From Pseudomonas lactis (lineage in GTDB: Bacteria > Pseudomonadota > Gammaproteobacteria > Pseudomonadales > Pseudomonadaceae), in the NCBI RefSeq assembly GCF_001439845.1, contig NZ_JYLO01000006.1, forward strand, positions 186,001-250,000: a DNA stretch of 64,000 bases. The letters run 5' to 3'. The translations under genes and the position numbers were made by a program. The notes under the pieces were generated by a model. That model ran no database searches. It had not been told where the DNA came from and was given only the letters and a program-made list of their open reading frames with translations. Each line of letters begins with the position of its first letter. Position 1 is the stretch's first letter. Positions 49,170 to 57,522 of the stretch are shown piece after piece.

Positions 49170-49997
49170 ATGACGAAAAAGAACCTGGTGTATGTCTGGT
49201 CCCTGAGAAATGCCGCCGCCGACAAGGCAGGGCAGCCGGTGGCCTATAAAGACCACGAGCGCTATATGAAATCGGTGCTGGAGTTTCTGGTGGGCTCGCT
49301 CAACGACACGCCGCTGGGCGAGGCTTACAACCTGGTGGGCGTGGTGTATGACGACGATGAGCACAACCCGCGCGACCAGCAGTTGGTGGCGGACTATGGC
49401 TTTGCTTACCAGCCGGGTCGCCAGTGGTTGTACCCGGCGGATTTGCGTGTGCAAGGCACGTTGGTCAACGACCTGCTGCTCAGCGTGCCGTCGACCTATC
49501 GTCGCCTGCCACGGGGCAGCGCCGAACATATCGCCGGCAAGCAGGATTTCGAGCGTCGCCTGCATGACACTCTGGTGGAGTTGAAGGCTGACATCGTGGT
49601 GCTGGATGGTTTGCTGGTGATCCTCGATGAACTGGTGCGCCCGGGTGCGCCGTTTGCGCGGCGCATCATGAACATTCATCCGGGCATTACCCGCATCGAA
49701 TCGCCTTATGAGCGCCGTGGGGCGTACGCCACCTGGAATGCGCTGTACGGCGCGCGTGGGCAGGCGATCACCGACTGGGCGACCAAGGCGACTCAGGCCT
49801 GCGAGCCGTTGTATTGGACCGGTGCGTCATTCCACTACGTGGATAACGGCATCGACTCGGGAGAGGTGTTCCACGACGTGCTCAAGACCGAGATTTCGCC
49901 CGAGGACACCATCCTTGAGCTGCGCTGGAACAACTTCAACAACAGCCTGTTCCCGGCGCTGCATGAAGGCTTGGCGCTGTTGGCCAGACAAGGCTGA
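49170..49997 (+). CDS. pvdF: N5-hydroxyornithine transformylase
   Basis: The 275-residue protein matches PvdF in length and layout. It transfers a formyl group from 10-formyl-tetrahydrofolate to N5-hydroxyornithine, supplying the FOHOrn used twice by the two synthetases upstream. The formyltransferase-like core has NIHPGITR (residues about 170-177, with the conserved His), DGLLVILDE and DNGIDSGEVFHD. The hydroxylase gene pvdA is not in the window. Its promoter is a perfect PvdS box, and a REP element follows its stop codon. Confidence 0.92.
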   Translation: MTKKNLVYVWSLRNAAADKAGQPVAYKDHERYMKSVLEFLVGSLNDTPLGEAYNLVGVVYDDDEHNPRDQQLVADYGFAYQPGRQWLYPADLRVQGTLVNDLLLSVPSTYRRLPRGSAEHIAGKQDFERRLHDTLVELKADIVVLDGLLVILDELVRPGAPFARRIMNIHPGITRIESPYERRGAYATWNALYGARGQAITDWATKATQACEPLYWTGASFHYVDNGIDSGEVFHDVLKTEISPEDTILELRWNNFNNSLFPALHEGLALLARQG

Positions 49998-50002
49998 ACC
50001 CT

Positions 50003-50115
50003 GTAGGAGCGAGCTTGCTCGCGAAAAACGTCAACGATGACGCGCGCTTCCTGAATAAACGCGGCGTCTATGAGTTTTTCGCGAGCAAGAACTAGGCGTC
50101 ACCCTCGCTCCTACA
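50003..50115. repeat. REP palindrome pair after pvdF
   Basis: TGTAGGAGCGAGCTTGCTCG (from 50003) and an imperfect inverted copy ending in CTCGCTCCTACA (50104-50115) flank about 60 bases. The whole folds into a long stem between the convergent pvdF and pvdO genes. Confidence 0.8.
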
Positions 50116-50120
50116 AGGTA

Positions 50121-50993
50121 TTAAAGCTCGCGTACTACCCGGAACCCAATCCAATCCCCGCGCGTTTGCGGGTAGATGTTGTTGCGATTGCCCGAGCGTG
50201 AAAACACCGGTGCTTCGCCCCAGTCATTGCCGCGAATCTGGTAGGCCTCGCAGTTGGGCTCCACCCAGGCACTGCCATCCTTTGGCGCGCCGACGTAGTT
50301 GGGGTGCTCGCAATCAGCCACCCGCTCATACACGTTGCCGTGCATGTCATACATGCCAAAGGCATTCGGTGGGTAGCTGCCCACGGGCGACGAATAGCTG
50401 TAGCCGTCCGCCGGGCCGTAGGTGTTGGCGTGCTGGGCGATGCTGTAGCCCTTGCCTTCGTCGAACGGGAAGGGGAACGGGCCGGTGGTGCCGGCTCGGG
50501 CAGCGTATTCACGCTGGGCTTCGCTGACCATGTGGTAGGTGTGCCCGGTCTTCTTCGACAGCCAGCTCACGTACTGCTTGATGTCGTCCATGTCCATGCA
50601 CACCGCCGGCTGACGTGGCCCCTGGGGGTAGCGCGGCTTGCTGGCGATGCATTCGCGGCCGGGGCGGTCGTCGCCATTGGCGATCTTGACTCCGGTCTGG
50701 CGCACGTAGCTGTCCCATTCGCCGGCGGTGATGTGGAAGCGGCTCATGGCGAACGGCTTGGCGAAGGTCACCTCATGCATCGGGCCTTCGTCGGGCTCGC
50801 GGCCCACTTCGTCTTCCGGGGTACCCATGGTGAAGGTGCCGGCGGGCAGCACCACCATTTCCGGGCAGTCCTTGCAGTCTTTGAAGACCTTGCCCGGTTG
50901 TGGGGCGGCGGCATGGGCCAGGCCGGGCGGCAGGGCGCCGCACAGGGCGGTGAGTGCCAGTGCGGTGAGCGGTTTGAGTCGGGATGGCGTCAT
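50121..50993 (-). CDS. pvdO: Pyoverdine chromophore maturation protein, FGE-like
   Basis: The 290-residue exported protein has a signal peptide (MTPSRLKPLTALALTALCG to AHA) and a sulfatase-modifying FGE-like fold: MVVLPAGTFTMGTPEDE, MHEVTFAKPFAMSRFHITAGEW, FGMYDMHGNVYERV and WIGFRVVREL. PvdO is known to be needed for the last oxidation of the dihydro form to the mature fluorophore in the periplasm. The C-terminal segment where FGE has its redox cysteines shows none, so the chemistry must differ. I prefer ATG 50993, which starts at the signal peptide. ATG 51026 would overlap the pvdN stop (ATGA) and adds 11 residues. It is the last gene of pvdMNO. Confidence 0.9.
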   Translation of the reverse strand: MTPSRLKPLTALALTALCGALPPGLAHAAAPQPGKVFKDCKDCPEMVVLPAGTFTMGTPEDEVGREPDEGPMHEVTFAKPFAMSRFHITAGEWDSYVRQTGVKIANGDDRPGRECIASKPRYPQGPRQPAVCMDMDDIKQYVSWLSKKTGHTYHMVSEAQREYAARAGTTGPFPFPFDEGKGYSIAQHANTYGPADGYSYSSPVGSYPPNAFGMYDMHGNVYERVADCEHPNYVGAPKDGSAWVEPNCEAYQIRGNDWGEAPVFSRSGNRNNIYPQTRGDWIGFRVVREL

Positions 50994-51022
50994 GGAGGCG
51001 TCTCGTTCAAAGGGAAAAGGGG

Positions 51023-52291
51023 TCATAACCGCTGGCTCAGCAGGGTCATGAAGCGCTGGATCTCATCGGAGTTGTTAAGCAGGCCCGGCGAGGTGCGAAT
51101 CACCGGGCCAACGTCACGCTCCACCGCGTCCACCACCACGCGGTTTTTCATCAGGTAGGCCGCGACGGCGTCGCTGTCCTGGTTCTTGACCCGGAAGAAG
51201 GTGAAACCTGCTGACAGCTCGGGGCTGCGCGGGGTGACCAATTCGATCTGCGAGTGAGCCAGCAGTTGGTCCTTGAGTTCAGTGTTGAGGGCATGGATAC
51301 GTGCCTGCACCGATGCCTTGCCCAGTTGCAGGTGCAACTTGAAGGCTTCATCGGCGGCCCAGCGATGCTCGAAGGCGTGGTAGCCACCGGGCGTCATGGT
51401 CGTGGCGAAGTCCTTGTCTTCGGAGAAGGTCGGAATCATCGGTGTGACGTATTTGTTTTCGGTCTCGCGGGCGCACACCAGGCCGGTGCCGCGCGGGCCG
51501 AACATCCACTTGTGGGTGCCAGCGATGAAGAAGTCGCAGTGCATAGCGGGGAAGTCGAGGTCTTCCACGCCGAAGCCGTGCACGCCATCGACGATATAAA
51601 GCAGTCGGTCCGGCTCGTCGCGGTTGCGGTTGTGTTCGTCCACCAGCTTGCCGATCTCACCGATGGGCAGTTTTACGCCGCTGCCGGATTGCACCCAGGT
51701 CATGCCCAGTACACGGGTGTTGGGGCGAATGTTGCGCTGGATATTGCCCAGCACTTCATCGGCCGAGACCTGATTGGGGTTTTTGAACAGGCGTATCTTG
51801 CGAACCTGGGTCTGCTCCTTGCGTACCCGGAAGTCCAGGCTGAACTCGGTAGCGTAATGCTCATGCACCGTGGTGAGGATTTCCTGGTCGGCGCGCACCT
51901 TGATCCCGCCATAGATCATCGCCAGCCCTTCGGACGTGCTGCCGGTCAGGGCGATCTGCGCTGGCGTGGCGTTCAGGTAGCGGCCGGCCCACTCGCGTAC
52001 CTGGCCCTCACGCTTCCAGGTTTCCTGCAGGTCCCAGTCCATGGCCAGGCCAGGGTTGCGGTCGATCTGTTGGCGGTAGCGTTCGATGGCCTCGCGCACG
52101 GGCCTGGGGTGCGAGGCCACCAGGAAGTTGGAAAAATGCAGGTAATTGGGGTCCTGGTTGAACAGTTGCTTCAATCCCGTCCATGGGTCGTTCGTGGCGG
52201 CGGCGACTGCCTGAGGAAGCAACGCGGTGCCCAGCGGCAGGCTCGCGGCAAAGACGCCGGCCTGCTTGAGAAATGTACGGCGGTCGGTCAT
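51023..52291 (-). CDS. pvdN: PLP-dependent pyoverdine side-chain tailoring enzyme
   Basis: The 422-residue fold-type I aminotransferase/desulfurase-like protein has a Tat signal (DRRTFLKQAG). The PLP Lys is probably in AGTHKWMFGP, near residue 250. PvdN acts in the periplasm on the N-terminal glutamate side chain of pyoverdine, giving the succinamide form. Other visible motifs are TGSTSEGLAM near residue 115 and YIVDGVHGFG carrying the PLP-contacting Asp. It follows pvdM by 18 bases and is coupled to pvdO. Confidence 0.92.
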   Translation of the reverse strand: MTDRRTFLKQAGVFAASLPLGTALLPQAVAAATNDPWTGLKQLFNQDPNYLHFSNFLVASHPRPVREAIERYRQQIDRNPGLAMDWDLQETWKREGQVREWAGRYLNATPAQIALTGSTSEGLAMIYGGIKVRADQEILTTVHEHYATEFSLDFRVRKEQTQVRKIRLFKNPNQVSADEVLGNIQRNIRPNTRVLGMTWVQSGSGVKLPIGEIGKLVDEHNRNRDEPDRLLYIVDGVHGFGVEDLDFPAMHCDFFIAGTHKWMFGPRGTGLVCARETENKYVTPMIPTFSEDKDFATTMTPGGYHAFEHRWAADEAFKLHLQLGKASVQARIHALNTELKDQLLAHSQIELVTPRSPELSAGFTFFRVKNQDSDAVAAYLMKNRVVVDAVERDVGPVIRTSPGLLNNSDEIQRFMTLLSQRL

Positions 52292-52309
52292 GGACTTACT
52301 TCGTGGTGG

Positions 52310-53665
52310 TTAGCGGTTGGCCAAGGGTTTGGCGGCTTTTTGGACCTGGTCCCACACCCGCAGGAAGTTGCCTCCCCACAGCTTGGCGATATCGGCTTCG
52401 GAGTAGCCGCGCTGGATCAGTTCGGCGGTGACGTTGCGCACCTCGCCGACGTTCTCCCAGCCCTGGAGGCCGCCGCCGTCGTTGAAGTCCGAGGCAATAC
52501 CGACATGATCGATGCCGATCTTGCGCACGGTGTAGTCGATGGCGTCGCCCAGGTCCTTGAGGGTGGCCTTGGGTTCTTCCTCGAGGATGCCGTACAGCGC
52601 GCTGGCGTACTGGCCGAAGCGTTGCTCGGGCCAGGCGGCAATGATCGCGTCGCCGGGCATCAGAGCCATGGCCAGATTGGGCAGTGGCGGCAGGTCGAAG
52701 CGTGCGCGCAGGGCGTTGAGCTTGTCCTGGGTCGGCTGGCTCAAGGGCCGCAGGTAGGCGGGGAAGCCCACCACTTGCACCACGCCGCCGCTGTTCTTGA
52801 TCAGTTGCAGTTCCTTGTCACTGAGGTTGCGCGGGATGTCCACCGATGCCCGTGGCGCCGAGTGGGACGCCACCATCGGCGTACGGCTCAACTGCGCGAC
52901 TTGTTCCAGGGCCTTGGTCGACATCTGCGACACGTCGATGATCACCCCCAGGTCATTGAGGCGATGCACCGCTTGCTGGCCGATAGGCGACAGGCCCTCA
53001 AGGGCATCAGTGGAGTCATTGAAGAACGGCAGCGGGCGCGACGAGTCGGACCAGGCGTTATTGCCGATGTAGCTGAAGCCGAACATGCGCATGCCACGTG
53101 CGGCCCATAAGTCCAGCTGGTTCAGGTCGTTGCCCAGGGGGTAGGCGTTGAGCATGCTGATAAAGATCGCAAACTTGCCTTCGCCGTGCAGGCGTCGCAT
53201 ATCGTCCGGGGTGTAGGCGATGCCCACCTGGTTGGGAAAGTCGCGCACCATGCCGGAGATGATCTTATAGCGCACCTCCTGCTCGTGGCGGGCCTCCTCG
53301 ACAAAACCGTCGGTGGGCTTGTGCGGGGCGTTGGCGCCGTTCCAGATTTCCGGCCAGCCGAAGATCGTCAGCGCGGCGCCCGACAATCGCCCGCGGGCGG
53401 CCTTGGCCAGGTCGAACTGGCCGCTGCCATCCTTGTCGGCCTCGTTGCCCGCCGTGCCGAAATCCAGGGGCAGGGTGATGTGGCTGTCGAATGACAACAG
53501 GCGATCCTGCATTTCATTGGCCTGCTTGATCACCTCCAGCGGGTAGCCGGCGTTGCCCTTGAACCACTGATCCCAGACCAGAAAGCCCGCCCCGGCGCCG
53601 ATAGCCAGGGCCAGCGGCAGGCCGATATACAGCGCCTTTTTCGAACGTGATTTTGTCATTGCCAT
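52310..53665 (-). CDS. pvdM: Periplasmic dipeptidase-like pyoverdine maturation protein
   Basis: The 451-residue protein has an N-terminal membrane anchor (IGLPLALAIGAGAGFLVW, residues 14-31) and a renal dipeptidase (M19) fold. PvdM is needed for PvdP to oxidise ferribactin in the periplasm. Several zinc ligands of true M19 enzymes appear changed. The HxD motif reads HIT, the EGG position reads within ISMLNAYPLG, and the SH of VDLSH reads VSQ. The ASHSAPRA and VGIASDFND motifs are kept. This points to a non-peptidase function. It is first in pvdMNO, behind a perfect PvdS box. ATG 53659 is an alternative start two codons in. Confidence 0.9.
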   Translation of the reverse strand: MAMTKSRSKKALYIGLPLALAIGAGAGFLVWDQWFKGNAGYPLEVIKQANEMQDRLLSFDSHITLPLDFGTAGNEADKDGSGQFDLAKAARGRLSGAALTIFGWPEIWNGANAPHKPTDGFVEEARHEQEVRYKIISGMVRDFPNQVGIAYTPDDMRRLHGEGKFAIFISMLNAYPLGNDLNQLDLWAARGMRMFGFSYIGNNAWSDSSRPLPFFNDSTDALEGLSPIGQQAVHRLNDLGVIIDVSQMSTKALEQVAQLSRTPMVASHSAPRASVDIPRNLSDKELQLIKNSGGVVQVVGFPAYLRPLSQPTQDKLNALRARFDLPPLPNLAMALMPGDAIIAAWPEQRFGQYASALYGILEEEPKATLKDLGDAIDYTVRKIGIDHVGIASDFNDGGGLQGWENVGEVRNVTAELIQRGYSEADIAKLWGGNFLRVWDQVQKAAKPLANR

Positions 53666-53699
53666 CTCAGTCAGTTGAGGCCTTTGCTATCAGGGAAGA

Positions 53700-53723
53700 A
53701 CGAGCGATGGCGGGGGAAATTTA
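53700..53723 (-). promoter_or_regulatory. PvdS iron-starvation box of pvdMNO
   Basis: The plus strand reads ACG (53700-53702), 16 bases, ATTTA (53719-53723). On the minus strand this is an exact TAAAT-N16-CGT box that directs transcription into pvdM, whose start codon is 35 bases away. Confidence 0.88.
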
Positions 53724-53742
53724 GGTGGCGGGGGCAGGGCGG

Positions 53743-53766
53743 TAAATTTCGTCGGGCTGCAAACGT
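53743..53766 (+). promoter_or_regulatory. PvdS iron-starvation box of pvdP
   Basis: TAAAT (53743-53747), 16 bases and CGT (53764-53766) form an exact box 35 bases before the pvdP start codon. It is back to back with the pvdM box, 19 bases away. Confidence 0.9.
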
Positions 53767-53801
53767 TCTAGCTCTGATCAAGCCGTTTCCTAAGGTAGCC
53801 A

Positions 53802-55430
53802 ATGACAATCTCTCGACGTGGGTTCATCGCAGGCCTGGCGCTGACCGGTGCAGCCGTGCCCGCGGCCTTTTATGCCCATCGCGAGTTGACACGGGAAGAA
53901 GCGTTTCCCATCACCCCCGGCGAAGCCACGGTCGACCTCGCCGACACCCAGGGCCAGCACCTGGCGAACACACTGCGGGGTGTTTGGAGCCTGCGCCTGG
54001 AAGGCCGCGATGCGGGCCTTGCGGGCCTGCCGCAGCAAGGCCTGGAGTTGCTGCTCGACATCGCCCCCCGTGGCCGTGGCCTGCGTGGGTACCTGGACAC
54101 CGCCGAGCAATTGCGCGCCGACGGCGAGCCGCGCTACCGCGTCTTGGGCGACCTACTGACGGGCGAGGGCGCCGTGCTCTATTGGCGCTTGATCGACCGT
54201 GATTCCGACGGCGGCGCGCCGGCCTATGAATTCAAGATGACCCTGGATGAAGTCTGGGCCGATTTCGGCAATGCCGGCAGCGCCACGCTCAGCGGGCACA
54301 TCCTCGACCTTGAGCGGCCCCTGGCGTTGACCGAACGCGACAACCGTTTTATCGCCCACAAACAACTGTTCCCCGAAGCCCGCCAGCGCATCGGCCTCAA
54401 CCCGACCTTGCTGGCCTGGCTGATTTCTCCCGAACACCGCCTGTTTCACCAACTCTGGCACGCCACCCGCGACCAGTGGCACAAGCTCTCCGAAGAAAAA
54501 CGCGAAGCCCTGCGCGGCATCGGCTGGCAGCCCGGGCCCCGCGGCCAGGAGCGCGATGCCCGCGGCAAGCGCAAGGACCGCAATGGTTCGGGCATCGACT
54601 TCTTTTTCATGCACCGCCACATGCTCGGCACCGCACGTTCCATGCAGGACTTGCCGTCCTGGCCGCAATTCCCCGAGCCGCAACCGCCGTTGGAGCGCGA
54701 TCGCCTGGGATTTGTGCGCTACTTCGACAACCACGACGGTTTCGCGCTGCCGCCCTGTTGGTCGGCGCCGGATGACGTCGACTACACCCAGTGGGTCAGC
54801 GATATCAAGGCGGCCGAGACCTACCACAGCAACTTTCAGGTGTGGGAATCCCAGTACCGCGATCCGCGCTACCTGGCCAAGTTGAGCCTGGGCCAACTGG
54901 GCTCGGAAATGGAACTGGGCCTGCACGATTGGCTGCATATGCGCTGGGCCTCGGTGCCCCGCGACCCGTCCAACGGCGCCCCGGTCCCCTTCGCCCGTGA
55001 CCCCGCAGACTTTGCCGCACGTTGGTATGCGCCGGAGAACGACTTTCTGGGCGACCCGTTTTCATCCCATGTAAACCCGGTGTTCTGGCATTTCCATGGC
55101 TGGATAGATGACCGCATCGAAGACTGGTTTCGCGCCCACGAGCGCTTCAACCCAGGTGAGGTGAGCCGACTGGAAGTCAACGGCGTGGCCTGGTTCGCGC
55201 CAGGCCGCTGGGTCGAAGTAGGCGACCCTTGGCTGGGACCGGACACCCACGGCTGCAGCACCACACCGGGGCTGCAGCAGGGGCGCTCGATGGAGATGGA
55301 CCCGGAGATCATGAAGCTGGCCCTGCGCATTACTTTCGGCGCCGATGAAGAGCTGCTCAAAGGGTTATTCAAGCGCGTGCCACAGCGGCCATGGTATGCA
55401 CGGCATTTGAAGGTCAAGCGCGAGGCTTAG
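53802..55430 (+). CDS. pvdP: Tyrosinase forming the pyoverdine chromophore
   Basis: The 542-residue periplasmic tyrosinase oxidises the D-Tyr/Dab part of ferribactin to build the fluorescent dihydroxyquinoline. It has a Tat signal (SRRGFIAGLALTG). An N-terminal beta-barrel domain follows to about residue 180. Type-3 copper histidines lie in DFFFMHRHML (near residue 270), HDWLHMRW and the CuB-like HVNPVFWHFHGWIDDR. The C-terminal tail after residue 480 may form the lid that occludes the active site in the resting enzyme. It has its own PvdS box and is divergent from pvdMNO. Confidence 0.93.
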   Translation: MTISRRGFIAGLALTGAAVPAAFYAHRELTREEAFPITPGEATVDLADTQGQHLANTLRGVWSLRLEGRDAGLAGLPQQGLELLLDIAPRGRGLRGYLDTAEQLRADGEPRYRVLGDLLTGEGAVLYWRLIDRDSDGGAPAYEFKMTLDEVWADFGNAGSATLSGHILDLERPLALTERDNRFIAHKQLFPEARQRIGLNPTLLAWLISPEHRLFHQLWHATRDQWHKLSEEKREALRGIGWQPGPRGQERDARGKRKDRNGSGIDFFFMHRHMLGTARSMQDLPSWPQFPEPQPPLERDRLGFVRYFDNHDGFALPPCWSAPDDVDYTQWVSDIKAAETYHSNFQVWESQYRDPRYLAKLSLGQLGSEMELGLHDWLHMRWASVPRDPSNGAPVPFARDPADFAARWYAPENDFLGDPFSSHVNPVFWHFHGWIDDRIEDWFRAHERFNPGEVSRLEVNGVAWFAPGRWVEVGDPWLGPDTHGCSTTPGLQQGRSMEMDPEIMKLALRITFGADEELLKGLFKRVPQRPWYARHLKVKREA

Positions 55431-55439
55431 CGGGCGTTT

Positions 55440-55982
55440 TTAAACCTGCTCCTCCCCGCGCAATTGCGCACTCATTTCATCGCAACTGTGTGCCCAGTTG
55501 CTCAACCATTGCGGCAGCGGCGGCGAGGTGTCGTCCAAGCCCAGCTCGCGGATAAATTCGGCCGGGGGCAGTGTGCCCTTGGCAGAGCGAAACAGCCCGC
55601 GCATCACCACCACGCCAACCACCCGCCCATTGCTGACGAAGCGGTGCTCCATCAGGTTCCACTTGTGGTCCCAGCCGAGAATGCGGGTGTGCACGTCGAA
55701 TGCCTCGAACAGCTTCAATTCCCGACGGAACTTGCCCCAGGTATCGCCGACTATCGGCATGGCCTTGTGACGCAGCGCCACGCGAAAGGCGCCGGTGCGC
55801 AGCACAAAATCCATGCGCGCCACATCGGCCAGGGTGAAATACCGGCCATTGGTGACATGCCGGTTCAGGTCCAGGTCCAGCGGCCAGACCCGCATGCGCA
55901 CCACCGTGGTGGCCAGGCCGTGAACCGGTTTGCGCCAGGGGCGGCGCAACAGCATGAGCAGTAATCGAAACCAGAGATTCAT
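55440..55982 (-). CDS. 4-hydroxybenzoyl-CoA thioesterase-like (hotdog) protein
   Basis: The 180-residue protein begins with a hydrophobic/basic segment (NLWFRLLLMLLRRPWRKPV) and continues with a hotdog-fold pattern: DLDLNRHVTNGRYFTLADVARMDF and WDHKWNLMEHRFVSNGRVVGVVVMRGLF. The Asp-Leu-Asn region is typical of acyl-CoA thioesterases of the Them6/4HBT type. The N-terminal segment suggests membrane association. It converges on pvdP with a gap of only 9 bases. I see no PvdS box and do not assign it to pyoverdine synthesis. Confidence 0.8.
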   Translation of the reverse strand: MNLWFRLLLMLLRRPWRKPVHGLATTVVRMRVWPLDLDLNRHVTNGRYFTLADVARMDFVLRTGAFRVALRHKAMPIVGDTWGKFRRELKLFEAFDVHTRILGWDHKWNLMEHRFVSNGRVVGVVVMRGLFRSAKGTLPPAEFIRELGLDDTSPPLPQWLSNWAHSCDEMSAQLRGEEQV

Positions 55983-56091
55983 AAAAACGCCAGACAGTTG
56001 ATCAATGGCCGCACTTTACGGGGGCGGAATCGGCTAAGGTAGATGCGTAAATGACTTATTACATGCGAAAAGTGCAAGCTGGAGTTTTTAC

Positions 56092-57048
56092 ATGCATGTC
56101 ACCTTGCTCCTGGCGGATCAGTGTTCCGCTGCCAGTGCCACCCTGGCCATGGAAATGCTCAGTGCGGCCAATCTGTTCGCTCAAAGCCCACCGTTCGAGG
56201 TGACGCTCGCGTCTCTGGACGGCCACCCGGTGACGGTATGGGGTGGGCAATGCCTGCAGGTGCACGGTTCGCTGGCGCAGATCGCGCGCACCGACCTGGT
56301 GCTGATTCCCGGTTTTCTCTTTACCCTCAAGCAAGCCCTGCCGACGTTCGCCGCCTACGGCGCCTGGTTGCGTGAGCAGCATGGGCAGGGCGCCGTGTTG
56401 GCTTCGATGTGCACGGCGGCGTTCATGCTGGCCGAGACGGGGTTATTGCACGGCTTGCGTGCGACGACTCACTGGGCATTTGCCGGGTTCTTCCGGCGTC
56501 GGTATGCCCAGGTCAGCCTGGATGAGGGGCAGATCCTCTGCGAAGACAATCGCCTGATCACCTGCGGGGGCGCTACGGCGGCGATGGACTTGATGCTGCA
56601 TCTGATCCGCCGTTTCGGCTCGCCGGAGCTGGCTCATACCTGCGGCAAGTACTTGCTGATCGATGCTGGGCGCACTGAGCAGTCGGCCTACGCGATGTGG
56701 TCGCTGCCCAAGAGCCACGGTGATGCGCAGATCCTGCGTGTGCAGCATTGGTTGGAGCAGCACTTTGCGCAGTCATTGGTGATCGACGAGGTTGCCCAGC
56801 GCTTTGGCTTTGGGGTGCGTAATTTCAAGCGGCGCTTCAAGGAAGCCACGGGGTGTACGCCGATTGGTTATCTGCAGAGCCTGCGTCTGGAGCGTGCCAA
56901 GCAGATGCTTGAGTCGACACGGATGACGCTCGATAGCATTACGTATGCGGTGGGTTATGAGGACAGTAATTCGTTTAGGCGGTTGTTTCAGCAGCGGGTG
57001 GGGATGCTGCCGGCGGCGTATCGCAAGAAGTTTCTGACTGCCCCTTGA
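56092..57048 (+). CDS. GlxA-family AraC-type regulator
   Basis: The 318-residue regulator has an N-terminal DJ-1/PfpI-like domain (residues about 1-185, with LVLIPGFLF, ASMCTAAFMLAETGLL and TTHWAF). The AraC DNA-binding domain (from about residue 225) has HTH segments VIDEVAQRFGFGVRNFKRRFK and LDSITYAVGYEDSNSFRRLF. The amidase-like fold probably senses a small molecule; the conserved Cys lies in SMCTAAF. TGGAG precedes the ATG. The target genes are not evident; the divergent thioesterase gene is the nearest candidate. Confidence 0.88.
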   Translation: MHVTLLLADQCSAASATLAMEMLSAANLFAQSPPFEVTLASLDGHPVTVWGGQCLQVHGSLAQIARTDLVLIPGFLFTLKQALPTFAAYGAWLREQHGQGAVLASMCTAAFMLAETGLLHGLRATTHWAFAGFFRRRYAQVSLDEGQILCEDNRLITCGGATAAMDLMLHLIRRFGSPELAHTCGKYLLIDAGRTEQSAYAMWSLPKSHGDAQILRVQHWLEQHFAQSLVIDEVAQRFGFGVRNFKRRFKEATGCTPIGYLQSLRLERAKQMLESTRMTLDSITYAVGYEDSNSFRRLFQQRVGMLPAAYRKKFLTAP

Positions 57049-57105
57049 TCCAAATGTGGAAGCTGGCTTGCCTGCGAAGACGGCCTGACAGCCAACACAT
57101 TTGGA
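57049..57105. repeat. Degenerate REP-like hairpin after the GlxA-type gene
   Basis: TCCAAATGTG (57049-57058) and CACATTTGGA (57096-57105) are perfect 10-base arms. The loop contains GAAGCTGGCTTGCCTGCG, a decayed copy of the REP core seen at 6217. It probably stabilises or ends the upstream transcript. Confidence 0.6.
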
Positions 57106-57118
57106 CAGTGTATATATC

Positions 57119-57452
57119 CACTCCTTCGGTAACGGCCGCCTAGGGTTCCGCCCTGACGGCGGCTCACTTTCGAAAAGCCGGAATGCCGGCCCAGACAAAA
57201 GTAAGCAAAGCGCTCTTGCCCCACCACTCGGCACCTCGCTTAGGCTCGGTGTGCCCGTAATCCGCCAGTGATTTGGGGGCCGCCGCCACGCGCCATCCAT
57301 GGCGCGGGGCGGCTAAACCGGCATCCCTGCCGGTTTACCCCCCAAATCCCTGTCGAATTCCGGCCAGCGTGGTTTAACGGGGCGCCTGAGATCAAAAGCA
57401 GATCAAGATCAAGAGCGGCTCGCTTCGCATCGTGGTTACGGGGGGGCAGTGT
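57119..57452. repeat. Long Pseudomonas interspersed repeat (about 330 bp)
   Basis: The stretch from CACTCCTTCGGTAACGGCCG to TCGTGGTTACGGGGGGG matches, from memory, a noncoding element found in many copies in Pseudomonas genomes. Landmarks are CCCTGACGGCGGCTCACTTT, AAAAGTAAGCAAAGCGCTCTT, ACCACTCGGCACCTCGCT, GCCAGCGTGGTTTAACGGGG and GGCTCGCTTCGCATCGTGG. It contains internal palindromes (GCGCCATCCATGGCGC; AAACCGGCATCCCTGCCGGTTT). No coding potential is convincing. It explains the gene-free interval before the repeat protein. Confidence 0.75.
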
Positions 57453-57469
57453 GATAGAAATTGAAGACG

Positions 57470-57497
57470 AAAAAAAACCGGCTGATCAGGCCGGTTT
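57470..57497 (-). terminator. Rho-independent terminator of the EGGADR repeat gene
   Basis: AAACCGGC (57475-57482) pairs with GCCGGTTT (57490-57497). On the minus strand the stem is followed by a U run (the A tract from 57470). It lies 26 bases past the stop codon of the small repeat protein and supports that gene's strand and reality. Confidence 0.8.
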
Positions 57498-57522
57498 GGG
57501 GTGTCCCGCCAACAGTGCGGGG

